Source: Elsinoe arachidis (Eukaryota; Ascomycota; Dothideomycetes; Myriangiales; Elsinoaceae). Taken from it: a stretch of DNA of 64,000 nt. Each line of letters starts with the position of its first letter. Positions within the stretch are counted from its first letter, which is position 1. The stretch is taken from the NCBI GenBank assembly GCA_013372555.1, contig JAAPAX010000006.1:2306501-2370500 (forward strand), written 5' to 3'. This document shows, piece by piece, positions 1 to 10,031 of this stretch. The translations under genes were made by a program, and so were the position numbers. The notes beneath the pieces are model-generated. The model was given only the letters and a program-made list of their open reading frames with translations, did no database searches and had not been told where the DNA came from.

Positions 1-165
1 GATTTCCAAACCCGGCCTCCAAACGTTCCAGCGCCTCAGTATCGGAGTCACCGTCGGTTCGATTTCCACTCGATGTCCTCTGGCATATACTGTTACATCC
101 TGCCCACTTCCCCAACCCCTGAATCTCCTCTCCCATCTCCACTTCAGACATCATGATCTCTAGAT

Positions 166-429
166 TTAGGCAATCCACCTTCTTCCAAGTATGCTCCTCT
201 TGTCAGGAGAAGCGGCATTCCCAGAAGCAGCATCCCCAGAAGCAGCATCCCCAGAATTCCCGCCAGGTATCACTTCGACCTGAGGATGACCACTGGGAAC
301 GAATTCGTCGGGACCGGGACCGTCTTCTGAAGGCTGATTGCAGCTTGGACATTCGCCGCCTCCGGCACCGCCAGCGAGCGCTACAGTCGCAAAGATGGAG
401 GCGAGAAGAAGAACTCTAGGGAATTGCAT
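166..429 (-). CDS. Small secreted repeat protein with Kex2-like site (87 aa)
   Basis: This is an 87-residue reading frame that I do not recognise. Residues 1-19 look like a signal peptide: basic Arg5, hydrophobic LLLASIFATVA, and cleavage after ALA. The mature part is Gly/Pro/Asp-rich with one Cys-x-x-Cys pair (ECPSC). It contains three tandem copies of a five-residue unit (GDAAS, GDAAS, GNAAS), encoded by a 15-bp tandem repeat at about 225-270. A dibasic KR follows, a possible Kex2 cleavage site that would leave a nine-residue C-terminal peptide. This architecture suits a secreted effector-like or peptide-precursor protein, but no function can be assigned. The start is the only ATG that gives a signal peptide. 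A second small secreted gene with a similar leader lies about 1 kb away on the same strand. Confidence 0.5.
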   Translation of the reverse strand: MQFPRVLLLASIFATVALAGGAGGGECPSCNQPSEDGPGPDEFVPSGHPQVEVIPGGNSGDAASGDAASGNAASPDKRSILGRRWIA

Positions 430-1416
430 CTTTCTTGGATTTGATTTCAGATCGGAAAATGGAGATGGTTGATATTCGAACGTGGCTTGATTGATTCCGG
501 TGATGGTGAGTTGTGGTTGTATGTTCTCTGGTCCGGTGAAGAGAAAGTTTGGTTATAGTGATTATATATGCTTGATTGACCGTGGATGTGTGGTCACGTC
601 GTCAACTACCATGTTGAATGAGTACTCAAGCGCAGAGCATGGAAGTGCGGCGGACATTGCTTGGCATGATAGCCTCGATTCCGGGTCGTGGAAGTCCGAG
701 ATGCCGTGAAACAAGACAATTGGTGAAGTGTGATAGCGATGATATCTCGTAGGTGCAGCGTGTGGGCTTGGCTATCAGGACCTTGATGACCAGGTCAAAG
801 AGGAGAAGGACAGAGCTCGGCTCCAAACATGCCGGGTATCCGGTGATGACAGCATCGATGTTCTCCAATTGTAAAGATGGCGAGACTAGGGGTTGTAATA
901 GAAGGAAGACCGCCTTCGTCTTGCTGTCTTCTATGGACAGGAATCAGATCGAAATAGATATGTACATGAGTACATGCCGGCAGGCAGGATTTGCCAAGCA
1001 GGATCGCCAAGCAATTGAGGCCGAACACGGCCAGGCCAGATCATCGAGGTAGGCTCGGACCGTCACAGACTCGGGTCATCAGGTGTTCGGGGGGCCAGGG
1101 CTGAAGACGGTGTGCTGGTGTTTGCACTGGACGTGCCTTCGTGGTGAGGGTTCGTTAATTCGTTGTCTGTTTGTGCAACTCCTCCGGGTGGAAGTCTCGG
1201 AGAGCCTTGCAATGATACGATAGTCAGATAATTGAAAGGATTAAGAACACAGTTCAGGTTGGTCAGATAGGAACAAGGAAGAGGAAATAAGAGAAGAACC
1301 CGAACGTGTTTGCGCCAAGTAACACTAGTAGCCTCCATATCAGACTGACACATTACCGATTATTTGCCAACTCCTCCAGAAATGCAAGTCCCATGACAGC
1401 ACAACCTGAGCGAAGC
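430..1416. other. Intergenic, no gene supported
   Basis: Host-composition DNA between two small secreted-protein genes. Short open frames exist on both strands, but none shows a domain, signal peptide or credible splice structure. Confidence 0.5.
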
Positions 1417-1581
1417 TCAATTAGCGATACAACCCAACTCAGGCAGGCATGCTGAAGGCAAGTCATCCTCCACAGGTGCAGGCTCGGGAGGCGTCTCTGT
1501 CGGCGGTGAATTGATCGGCAGACCGGCGAAGGCAGTCGTGATCAGGGTGGCAAGTATGAGGGCGCGGAAAGCGAAATGCAT
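1417..1581 (-). CDS. Very small secreted protein (54 aa)
   Basis: A 54-codon frame runs from ATG at 1581 to TGA at 1417-1419. It begins with a clear signal peptide (MHFAFRALILATLITTAFAG, cleavage after AFA or AFAG). The short mature region is rich in Pro, Glu and Asp and ends in a tail with two cysteines spaced C-x6-C. The leader resembles that of the 87-residue gene at 166-429: both have Phe3, an Arg at 5-6, LxLA and a final AxAG. The two may therefore be diverged tandem paralogues, although their mature parts do not align. A candidate apoplastic peptide or effector; no family is recognised. The frame is short enough that transcript evidence would be needed for certainty. Confidence 0.45.
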   Translation of the reverse strand: MHFAFRALILATLITTAFAGLPINSPPTETPPEPAPVEDDLPSACLPELGCIAN

Positions 1582-2543
1582 GTTTGTTCTTTCGTGTTTG
1601 AGCTTGTTGTGTTGTCGAGGTATGGAGTCTCAACGGCCGATGGAGTAGTTGGTTTGTCTGATTCCCTGTAATGAAGCAGTGCTGTGCATCTCACCTTGTG
1701 GAAATATCACAGCTTAAGTAGCTGCGAGTTTGTAGATTGAATCTAGACGATATCGCATTGTACTCGCTCTGCCTGTTGGAGGACGCATCCATCCATGCAG
1801 AAGCGAGAAAAGGCCTAGGCTGGACGCCTGCTATAGCAACGCCGTGAAGGTAATTTCCAATCACAGGGTCCGCAAACATTGTACGGAACCCCTTTGTCAA
1901 GGATAGGAGAGTCTGTGGGACGAAGCGAGTAGGTCATGAGTTGCAGCTCTCAATTTTTGTGCAATGATTGCAAAATGCCACCTCTGGAAAGACGTAAGCA
2001 TAGCTTGAGCTTCTTCGGAGATGGCGTCCATAGTAGTGACAGTCCCTATCTACCACGTATCAGCATGATACCTGGAGACCCCTTAGTCTGCCTGGTCGGT
2101 TAGGCTTTCAAGAAAGGACGAGCATCACTGTTGGCCTCGTGTGCAACTTCCTCGAAATAGTCAGGGTCGTCAAGAAGGGCGTCCTGCGGGAGAGTGATGG
2201 ATCCCGCCAGGAGTTAAGGTGATGTATTTCGAGACGTCGAAGCGAAGGAACGAAGTCGAGGCTGCCAAGCGATTCCTTCGCACCGAGGCTGCACGTGACC
2301 TTCCCGCAGCCCCTCAGCCCCACCATCTCCAAGTGGGGGCGCTTTTCCCCCCATCGGCAAGCAACAGACGTCAGAGGGTCAACCACCAAGCATCCACATT
2401 GAGTCTTTTCCAGCGTCTTTCTTTAGCATTTCTACTCGTATGACATTTTCATAATCTATCTTTTCCCCCATCATCTACAACACAACATCTCCCCGGCAAC
2501 CATTCGCCTCTCACCTTCCCGCCGCCTACTCCAATCCCTCAGA
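1582..2543. other. Intergenic, no gene supported
   Basis: Ordinary base composition with CpG, CpA and TpG retained. It holds the presumed promoters of the 54-residue gene (leftwards) and of the deacetylase (rightwards). The last 120 bp before 2544 are pyrimidine-rich, as often seen upstream of fungal start codons. Confidence 0.45.
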
Positions 2544-3419
2544 ATGCCCCACTCCACCCCCCCTCGCCCCCCATGGCCCAACTCCGCCCCCGCCGCCCTC
2601 TCCATAACAATGGACAACATGGCCGAAGCCGCCGACCTGCACCGGGGCCTGCACGACCCCTCCATCCCCCTGGGCCAACACCACAGCACCACCACCCAAC
2701 TACCCCGCATGCTCGACCTGCTCCGCAGCCGCGGCATCCACGCGACCTACTTTGTCGAAGGGTGGAACAACTCGCACTACCCGGACGTGATCAAGAAGGT
2801 GCTCGCGGACGGCCACGAGGTGGGGTTCCACGCGTGGCAGCATGAGGTGTGGAAACTGCTTGATGGGGAGACGGAGGTGGAGAATCTGGACAAGGCGATG
2901 GGGGATCTGAAGACGCATGTTGGGGCGACGTATAAGGGGTTCAGGCCGCCGGGGGGGCTGGTCACGGAAAGGACGCTGGGGTTGATGAAGGAGAGGGGGT
3001 TCACGTATCTCTCCCCTGCCGCGGACCGGTGCGCGGTGGTGGAGGGCGTGGCGATGGTGCCGTTCAGGTGGCCGGAGATTGATGCGTATTTTTATATGGA
3101 GAGTACGGGGGTGTTGAGGAAGGGAAAGGGGGATGGGGAGTCGGTGATGACGCCGGGGCAGATGAAGGAGAGGTTGATTGGGAGGATTGAGAGGTTGATG
3201 GAGGAGGGGGGGTATGTGGCGTTGTTGTTTCATCCGTTTCTGACGGATAGTGAGGAGAAGCATCAGGTTATGAAGGAGGTGGTGGATTTTGTCAAGGAGA
3301 AGGAGAAGGAGGGGTTGTGGGTGGCGCCGTGTAGGGAGGTGGCGGATTGGGTGTTGAAGAACGAGGAGGCTTTTGGAAATGATCCTGGTTGGGATATGGC
3401 GGAGTGGAAGAAGAAGTAA
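2544..3419 (+). CDS. Polysaccharide deacetylase (NodB-type) family protein
   Basis: A 291-residue single-exon protein of the carbohydrate esterase 4/NodB fold. These are metal-dependent deacetylases acting on chitin, peptidoglycan or related N-acyl substrates; some relatives act on amides and cyclic imides. Visible motifs: the first Asp in TMDN (Asp24), the zinc motif HAWQH (His96, His100), GFRPPGG at 132-138 (the RxPxG motif), and LLFHPF near the C-terminus with His230. The usual TFDDG of motif 1 is TMDN, so the second Asp of the pair is replaced by Asn. There is no signal peptide, anchor or chitin-binding module, so the protein is probably cytosolic rather than a wall chitin deacetylase. 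Substrate unknown. It ends 40 bp from the convergent coiled-coil gene. Confidence 0.85.
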   Translation: MPHSTPPRPPWPNSAPAALSITMDNMAEAADLHRGLHDPSIPLGQHHSTTTQLPRMLDLLRSRGIHATYFVEGWNNSHYPDVIKKVLADGHEVGFHAWQHEVWKLLDGETEVENLDKAMGDLKTHVGATYKGFRPPGGLVTERTLGLMKERGFTYLSPAADRCAVVEGVAMVPFRWPEIDAYFYMESTGVLRKGKGDGESVMTPGQMKERLIGRIERLMEEGGYVALLFHPFLTDSEEKHQVMKEVVDFVKEKEKEGLWVAPCREVADWVLKNEEAFGNDPGWDMAEWKKK

Positions 3420-3458
3420 ATCAGGAGGTATCTTTATTGTACATATAATGACTGGGTA

Positions 3459-4753
3459 TCATGACCATGACTTCGAAGCCCGGTGTCCTTGCCTGCTCTT
3501 GTGGCTATTTGTCGTCCAGATCTCTACGAGGGTAGACCAGGATCGGGATGATTTGTGATGTGCCTGCGGGCCTGATCTCTTCGCTCTTGTCGCGGCCAGC
3601 AACTTCACCACAGCGGCTTTGGCATCTGCGCCATTCTTCAAACCCATCGACAGTGATCCTGGTCGCTTCGATACTGCCTGGCGACCCTCCCTTTGCTCCT
3701 GGGATTTGTCCTTGCGACCACCCTCATGCTCCAACTCCTCGTTTGCCGGACCGATCTCTTTCTTTGACCAATTCGTCCCGATAGCCTCAGCTCTCTCAAC
3801 TCCAGCGCGCACCTGTCCTCCGTTAGAGCCTCCCTCTTGCCTCTCCACACCGTAGCCCTCACCTTCTTGAGATGTTTGAACCACTCTTCCACAACGTTCT
3901 GTACATCGTCTTGGCTCCACAGTCCTACTCCAAGCTCACCCCTCTCGCTCGCATCCCTCTTAAGCTCGTACAGCCTGACGTACGTCCTAAGCTCAACTTG
4001 CAATTCCTCGTGCCATCCGGTGTGCAAGCCCACGATCTCCAGGATATCTTTCATTGCCGTTCTCAGGACTTGCGTGACACACTGCTTGGCTACCCATTCA
4101 ACCATGCTCCTTTCTTCTCTGGCATCTCTCACTCGCTCCTGCTCAGCCTCCTCGAGAGCGAGGGCGCTCATTTGTGCTTGAATCAGTGCAATCTCCGTTC
4201 TGACACTAGAAAGGGCAGAGGTATTACTATCGATTCTTGTCTGGATGTCGCGCGAAGACAGATGAGCGAAAGGAGGGTTGAGGTCAAGGTCCTTATCGAT
4301 GTAGAGGGACATGATGCGTGTTGTGAGAGACTGTGAGAGGGCGAGCCAGGTCGGCGATACTGTAGGGGGAGGTGAAATTTGCGGCCCGTTGTCCAGACAT
4401 AGTGGGCTAACTGATCTCAAGCTATTGGGGTTGACAGCATCGAGGCGGGACGAGGGAGCCGACAAGGAACCAGGAGGAGATTTGGGTCCTTCAAGTTGAT
4501 TTGTTGGACTGCTAAGGTATTTGACAGGCCTAGGTTCGCCCGGAATAGATCCACCAGGAGGAGGGAATGCTGGTTCCCCCAATCCACTATCTGCCGGTGA
4601 GATAGGTGTGGGCGAGCTCGCGCCGTCGAGAAATTGCGTGGGCATTGCCTTGAGGTCCGCTGGAGGGATATCGATGGCCTTTGTGCGCATCAATTCGGCA
4701 AAGATGCCTCTTTTCTGTTTCCCCTGCTGGGTCGGCTTCGACTTTGGAGCCAT
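3459..4753 (-). CDS. Hypothetical coiled-coil protein, two exons (414 aa)
   Basis: Exons 4753-3863 and 3812-3459 flank a 50-bp intron (GTGAGG to ACAG, with a CTCTAAC branch site). Splicing adds 118 C-terminal codons and gives 414 residues. Without it the frame runs into intron sequence and stops at 3638. The N-terminus is basic (MAPKSKPTQQGKQKRG), residues about 40-130 are Ser/Pro-rich and probably disordered, and about 150-300 is a helical, Glu/Arg-rich segment with coiled-coil character containing conserved-looking Trp and Leu positions. The C-terminus is Lys/Arg-rich. I do not recognise a family; a nuclear or cytoskeletal role is only a guess. It converges on the deacetylase gene. Confidence 0.7.
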
Positions 4754-5430
4754 GATGCTGGTATCGGTCGTGGTCGTTCAGGGTCGAAGGATTCCTGGTG
4801 GATGATTGATGGACACGAGTAGGAAAGGAATGGGCATGGTCACTTTGTTGAAATAGGTCGGACCATGTGAAATTCGGCAATGCCACCAATTGTCAAGTCT
4901 GTCCATCCGATGAGCACGGGACAAGACTATGCTTGTCCGGTCTGACATGTGCTTGTTCGCCAGCTACGTTCCGACATGCCGTTTCGATGTCCTTACTTGA
5001 TGCTTGCTCACATCGCTTCCAATCAATGATCTATGTTTGGGACGAATCGCAGGAACATGCAATAGAGACCAAGGAAACACGTGGTGTGCAAACACTAATG
5101 TTCGCTGAACAAGACATCATTTTGGATGGACGTCCGCGGTGAGACGACTCGATTAAAGGGATACTGGTCTGCCTCACCTCCATCGACCTCCAAGGCACCA
5201 TCTCGTCACGGCGTACGTGTTTTGTCGATGGAGAATGCAAGCTTTCGGCCATGAGACCTGGGAGCAATCGAACGAGGTCACGAAAAACTCAGTGGTCACT
5301 TCGAGGACACCAATGCGACATGGCTGGACTTCCCTGAACCATGTGACAACCAGTCTCGATAACGATGCTTCCATGAGCTAGTAGATGAATATGCAGAATG
5401 GATTGATGAAGTTGGAGTCAGACAACGGAT
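4754..5430. other. Intergenic flank of the 26-kb insertion
   Basis: Promoter side of the coiled-coil gene, then unmutated host DNA up to the target duplication at 5431. No gene seen. Composition is normal right up to the element, so RIP has not spilled outwards. Confidence 0.5.
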
Positions 5431-5435
5431 AGGGC
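5431..5435. repeat. Target-site duplication AGGGC, left copy
   Basis: AGGGC directly precedes the TGTTGTAA terminus of the left LTR and is repeated at 31584-31588. Removing the element and one copy restores a continuous host sequence. Confidence 0.9.
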
Positions 5436-5577
5436 TGTTGTAATCGGCAAATCGGATCGAGAGACGTGTGTTTCATTCAGAGAGTTACAATAACTGATTA
5501 TCTACTGTGCGTACGCTAACTTATTAGTACTAGTCCTTTAGTACTAGAGAAGCTATACTAGCCTTTAAGTTATAATA
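5436..5577 (-). repeat. Copia LTR, left (3' LTR)
   Basis: 142 bp, TGTTGTAA to TTATAATA. The outer part keeps TpG and CpA; the inner part is mutated to TpA. It pairs with 31442-31583. By my alignment there are 15 mismatches, 14 of which are RIP-type transitions. Confidence 0.88.
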
Positions 5578-5587
5578 CTCCCCCTCT
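5578..5587 (-). other. Polypurine tract of the outer Copia element
   Basis: The minus strand reads AGAGGGGGAG directly next to the left LTR. This is the expected position for the plus-strand DNA primer and fixes the element's orientation. Confidence 0.65.
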
Positions 5588-7436
5588 AGTATAGATTAAT
5601 AAAGCTAAAGAACTACTCTATTATATATAAGTAAAGTAATTAGGTTATTACTTTATATTATTATAATTACTTATAATTATTAGTACTAGCTAATTATTAG
5701 TAAGGATTCACCATTAATTGCCTTATAAAAGCTAGTAATAATAGTAATCTTTAACAATAGCTAGGTAGCTATTATTTATATAAATAGACTAGCTTATAAA
5801 TCTTAAGTATAGAGATATAAATATCTAGCTAGCCTATTTATAATTTCTCTTTTCTTTATTATATTTATAATAGTAACCTCCTCTTTTATATAATACTTTT
5901 ATACCTTCTACTCTTTATAATAATACTTATAATATAAGCGCTATAGTATAGCTAGGTATTAGTAGTATTACTAGTAGTACTAGTACTTCTAGTAGTCTAC
6001 CTAGTAGTAGTAGTAGAGGAAAGCGTAATCTCCCTTAGTCTAAGGACTTTACCTACTCTAATACTAACTATTAGACTACTATAAGGGCTATTAATAAGCT
6101 AAATACTCTATATATATTATTATCTTTTATAGCTACTATATTATACTAACCTATATAGTTAGGAATCCTTAGAACCTTACTTAGTAGCTAGCTAGGAATA
6201 TTTAGAATAATATTACTAGGCTTAGGTCTCTTAGTTATTATAACTATACTTTACTAGACTTAATCTTTAAGTCTTTAGCTATTTAAGTCTTTAGTATTAG
6301 CGATAAGGCTCTTTTAGTTATAGCTCTAATTAAGGTAAAGAATCTAGTTAGTATAGTTAACTTAAGTAGTTTAGCTACCTATATTACTAGTCTAATAGGA
6401 ACTAGCTCTACTAAAAGGACTATCTATTATAGTACTAGCTACTATACTAAATGTTAAGAGTCTTATCTAGCTAATAATAATAGCGTTAGTAGAGCTAGTA
6501 AGTTTATAGAGTATATTATAGTTCCTAGATAGTTCTATAGTACCTATACTAACTATACCTATAGACTATAGTATAAGGATTACTTCCTTATCTCTTATAT
6601 CTCTATACTAAAGAGTAGTAGATAGACTCCTAGTACTCTAGCTAGAGCTTCTTAGTCTAGTTCTTTCTAGAGGTTATCTTCCTTTAGTATACTACCTTAG
6701 CGATTCTTACTAAGACTATTAACACCTTATAAGAGGCTCTTTAATATTACTAATAAGTCTAGTTCCTTTCTAAATGCTCGCTACTTTATTATTATTCCTA
6801 TAGACTTTAATAATCCTACTAATCTAACTTAGGCTAAACTATAGGTATTATAGTTAGTTATAACTCGATTTATAGTAAGTATAGCTAAAGTTATAGCTAG
6901 TATAAGTACTAACCTTCCTTTTATCTATTTGTATACTCTAAGAGATAGTACTATAAGCTATATAAGGAATATCTCTAGATCTTCTCTAAAGAACGAAAAT
7001 AGGCTAAGAACTAGTTTAGATATATCTATAAGTAGTTAGTCTTATACTAGTTTAGAGAGCTTTAAGAGGATAAGGACTTCTCTAAAGTAGTATATCCTTA
7101 TATAATAACTAGTAGTCTTTAAGAATTAAAAGTAACCTTAGTAGTATAGGATAGTAGATAGTAAAGGTATTAATAGTAATACATAGGATAGTAGATTAAA
7201 GCTTAGGCTTAAGTAGCTAATAATATAGTAGAGATAGCTATTTCCTTTCTCTCTTTTTAATAATAAAGTAGTAAGAGCTATAATAAGCTTTTAATAAATA
7301 AGATAGCTTAATAAGTATAATAGTATAGTAATTATACTTTAAATAACAATTATAAAAGAGATTTAAATAAGTATATAGTATAGATATATACTAAGTAATT
7401 AGCCTTATAATTAGTAAAGAATCTTATTAGAAGATT
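5578..7436 (+). pseudogene. Unassigned part of outer Copia, degraded frame antisense to pol
   Basis: About 1.85 kb lies between the end of Copia RNase H and the 3' LTR, where a standard Copia element has almost nothing. On the plus strand, about 5950-7130, long stretches are interrupted mainly by TAG, as expected of a RIP-mutated coding sequence. They include Ser/Thr-rich and Lys-rich segments and keep several CpG. No domain recognised. It could be captured sequence, an extra antisense gene, or the remnant of another insertion whose ends I cannot see. Confidence 0.35.
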
Positions 7437-8301
7437 TAAGCTTAGTAAGTATATTAGTTAATTACTAAGTTATATTAATATACTCTAGTTTAATAGTTCT
7501 AAGCTTATACTACTCTCTATAGTAATAATTCTTTAGATTAATATACTTTAATCTCTTTAAGTTAGTATAATCTCTTATAAGTTTAATAGCTAACTTATTA
7601 TCTATAAAGATTATAGTTAAGCTAAGGTAAATATTTACTATTAGCCTAAGTTTAATAATAAGGTTCCTTAGCTAATTAACCTCTCTAAAAGTCTCTATAA
7701 GAGTAAGATACTTAGCCTTAGTACTTAATAATACTATAATCTTCTATAGCCTTAACTTCTAGATAATAGGTACTTTAAGTATATAAATAATAGTACTAGA
7801 AGTAGATCTAGCTAATAAACTATTACTAGCAAAGTCTAAGTTAGAGTAGGCCTTAATAGTATTAACTAAAGGTATATTAGTCTTCCTAAAGGTAAGTCTC
7901 TTCTTAATAGTCTTATTAATATATCTCTAGATCTATTTAGCTATAATAATATAAGCTATTATTAGATTCTAGAGAAATCTAGCTAAATAATTAGTAGTAT
8001 AGCTAATATTAGGCTTTATATTATTAGCTAGATATTATAACTTACTAATAATCCTATTAAATATCTTATAGTTCTAAGTATTAACTTAGGTATAGTTTAG
8101 CTTATAGAGCTAATTAATAAGGTACTTTAAAGTTCTTACTTAAAGAAGATTATAGCCTTTAAGCTTCTCCTTTATATAGTAAGATTACTTAATCTTAATT
8201 ATCTCCTTAGTTCTATAAAGTTAAATACTAAGGAAGAGATTTAAGTTTACTATTTTTATTAGAAACTTAATATAAAGATCTAAAACTAACTTCTCTATAT
8301 A
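7437..8301 (-). pseudogene. Copia pol remnant: C-terminal reverse transcriptase and RNase H
   Basis: Read leftwards this continues the reverse transcriptase whose first half lies at 27559-28020, beyond the nested Gypsy. The RNase H core is recognisable at about 7440-7880: SNLDFA, RSTSSTI, LLSTKAKYL (family LSSTEAEY) and IFIDNKLAI. Stops are mostly TAG and TAA derived from CAG, TGG or CAA. Non-functional. Confidence 0.75.
8297..8301. repeat. Target-site duplication ATATA, left copy
   Basis: Five bases before the middle Gypsy element, repeated at 27559-27563. Low complexity, but supported by exact agreement with the LTR ends on both sides. Confidence 0.75.
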
Positions 8302-8506
8302 TATAATAGAGTATATAGATAGGGCAGGTATAATAGCCTAGAGATAGAGGACTAGTAAAGGAATACTATATACTATATAATAGTATAACGACTAATTCCT
8401 AACCTTAGAGGAGGAAGGTTAGAAAACTACCTTTTATATAGTATAGGTAGAGAGATGTCGGAATAATATATCTCCGCCTAGGTATTAGGCCTTAGCCTAC
8501 GTTATA
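8302..8506 (-). repeat. LTR of middle Gypsy, left
   Basis: 205 bp, matching 27354-27558 throughout. The differences are almost all C/T or G/A at former CpA/TpG. Confidence 0.88.
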
Positions 8507-9462
8507 ATTACCTTCTTCTCTATAGTTCTATCCTTAGAGCTATCTCTTATTAAAACTCTCTAGTAGTAGAGAAAGAGTAGACTACTCTCGAACTACTATC
8601 TCGCTATATACGAGGTTCTTAGCATTATATAAGGAATGTGAAGTAAAGCTAGTTTTAACTTTATATATAACTTTATATACTTTTATCCCTTACTATAACG
8701 TCTTAGTAATACCTCCTAGCTACCTTACTATATAATATTCTACTTAATAGGTAGACTACCTTATTTCTCTCTATATTCTCTTTGTAGTAATTAGAGTAGA
8801 AGTCTTCTATTATTTATAATAATAGGACAATAGAATAATAGGTGCGCTAGTATATATATAAAGGCTCTCTACTCTTGTTTCTCTTTCTTTCTTTCTTCTT
8901 AAACCCCTTTATAAGGTAGGCCTTCTTAGTCTATCTTCTATACCTTATACTAACCTCTCTTAGTATCTCTCTAATGTCTTATTAATTACTCTCTACTATC
9001 GGAAGTCTTTTTTTAACATGTCTACTCTAGGAGGTCCTACCTCTACTAGATCTACCTCTATCTATAACTATAGACAGATTACTTATACTAATAATCTACT
9101 ATCGGAGCTCTCTTATAATAGCGTCTCTAACGTTCCTAAAGGCCTCTATATTAACTACCTTAAGCTCGCTCTTAACTACGCGACGTTAGACCTTAATTGC
9201 TTCTAGGATAACCCTAGGTACTTTAAGAAGTAGCTCTAGCACTCTTCCTACTAGTATTATTGCGTTCGCTATAATAGCTATTCCTTTATAGGATTACTCT
9301 CGGTTTACTATTAGAACTCTACTAACACTCCTAGTTTCCTAAGTGCTATAGTAACGAGCTTAATGCTACCGAGTAGGCCTACGAGGTCGTCTATGCCTGC
9401 CGTCGCAATAACGAAGCTAAGAACTCGCTCGCTATACTCGCCAACAAGGACGCTATTCGTAA

Positions 9463-9466
9463 CGCC
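9463..9466. repeat. Target-site duplication CGCC, left copy
   Basis: CGCC precedes TGTTATAG of the inner Gypsy and recurs at 20727-20730 after CTATAACA. It can be read as ACGCC if the last LTR base is counted with the flank. Confidence 0.8.
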
Positions 9467-9663
9467 TGTTATAGACTAGGAAGTAGATTAGGTAACCTAT
9501 AGCTATTATTATAAAGTAACATTAGTATATAGAGATAGCATTATAGACAATTAATATAGTATTATAGCTTTATAGGTGCAATAGACTAGTACCTTTAACG
9601 TAATAGTAGTAACAAGAGTAGAACATCTCTACTTAATACTAGGAAGTAACCTACTCTATAATA
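9467..9663 (+). repeat. LTR of inner Gypsy, left (5' LTR)
   Basis: 197 bp, TGTTATAGAC start. Pairs with 20530-20726; the few differences are mostly RIP-type transitions. Confidence 0.9.
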
Positions 9664-10004
9664 TTAATAATCTCGTCTAGGGACTATCTATTTCGTAGTT
9701 AATAGCATATCGAGTGTTGTTTATTTTTAGTTATATACGTTAAGAGTTACTCTAGCTTCTATAGAGTTTTATAGACTTATATATAATATATATATTTATA
9801 GTCTATAGTCGTTTTCGTAGTATAACGTTATATTTATATATAGAGACATTAAGAGAGGTACTATCTTTAGTATACTAATATACACTAGAACACTTAAAAG
9901 GCTTCTTCTAGAACTATAGAACGTAGAGATTATAAAGACTCTAATAGATTATAAAGAGAAAGACTCTAAAAACTTACTATAGATAATTATAATTAATACT
10001 ACTT

Positions 10005-10031
10005 CTAGATCCGAGCCTAGCTTAAATCTAG
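10005..10031 (+). repeat. 27-nt near-palindrome, copy a
   Basis: In the N-terminal part of the inner Gypsy coding region. On the plus strand it reads Glu-Pro-Ser-Leu-Asn-Leu. It belongs to a set of seven. Confidence 0.6.

Noticed and set aside
1063..1353. 96-codon minus-strand frame with a short hydrophobic stretch, possible third small secreted protein
   Set aside because: The hydrophobic stretch starts about 14 residues in after a polar, basic start and has no clear cleavage site; composition is unremarkable.
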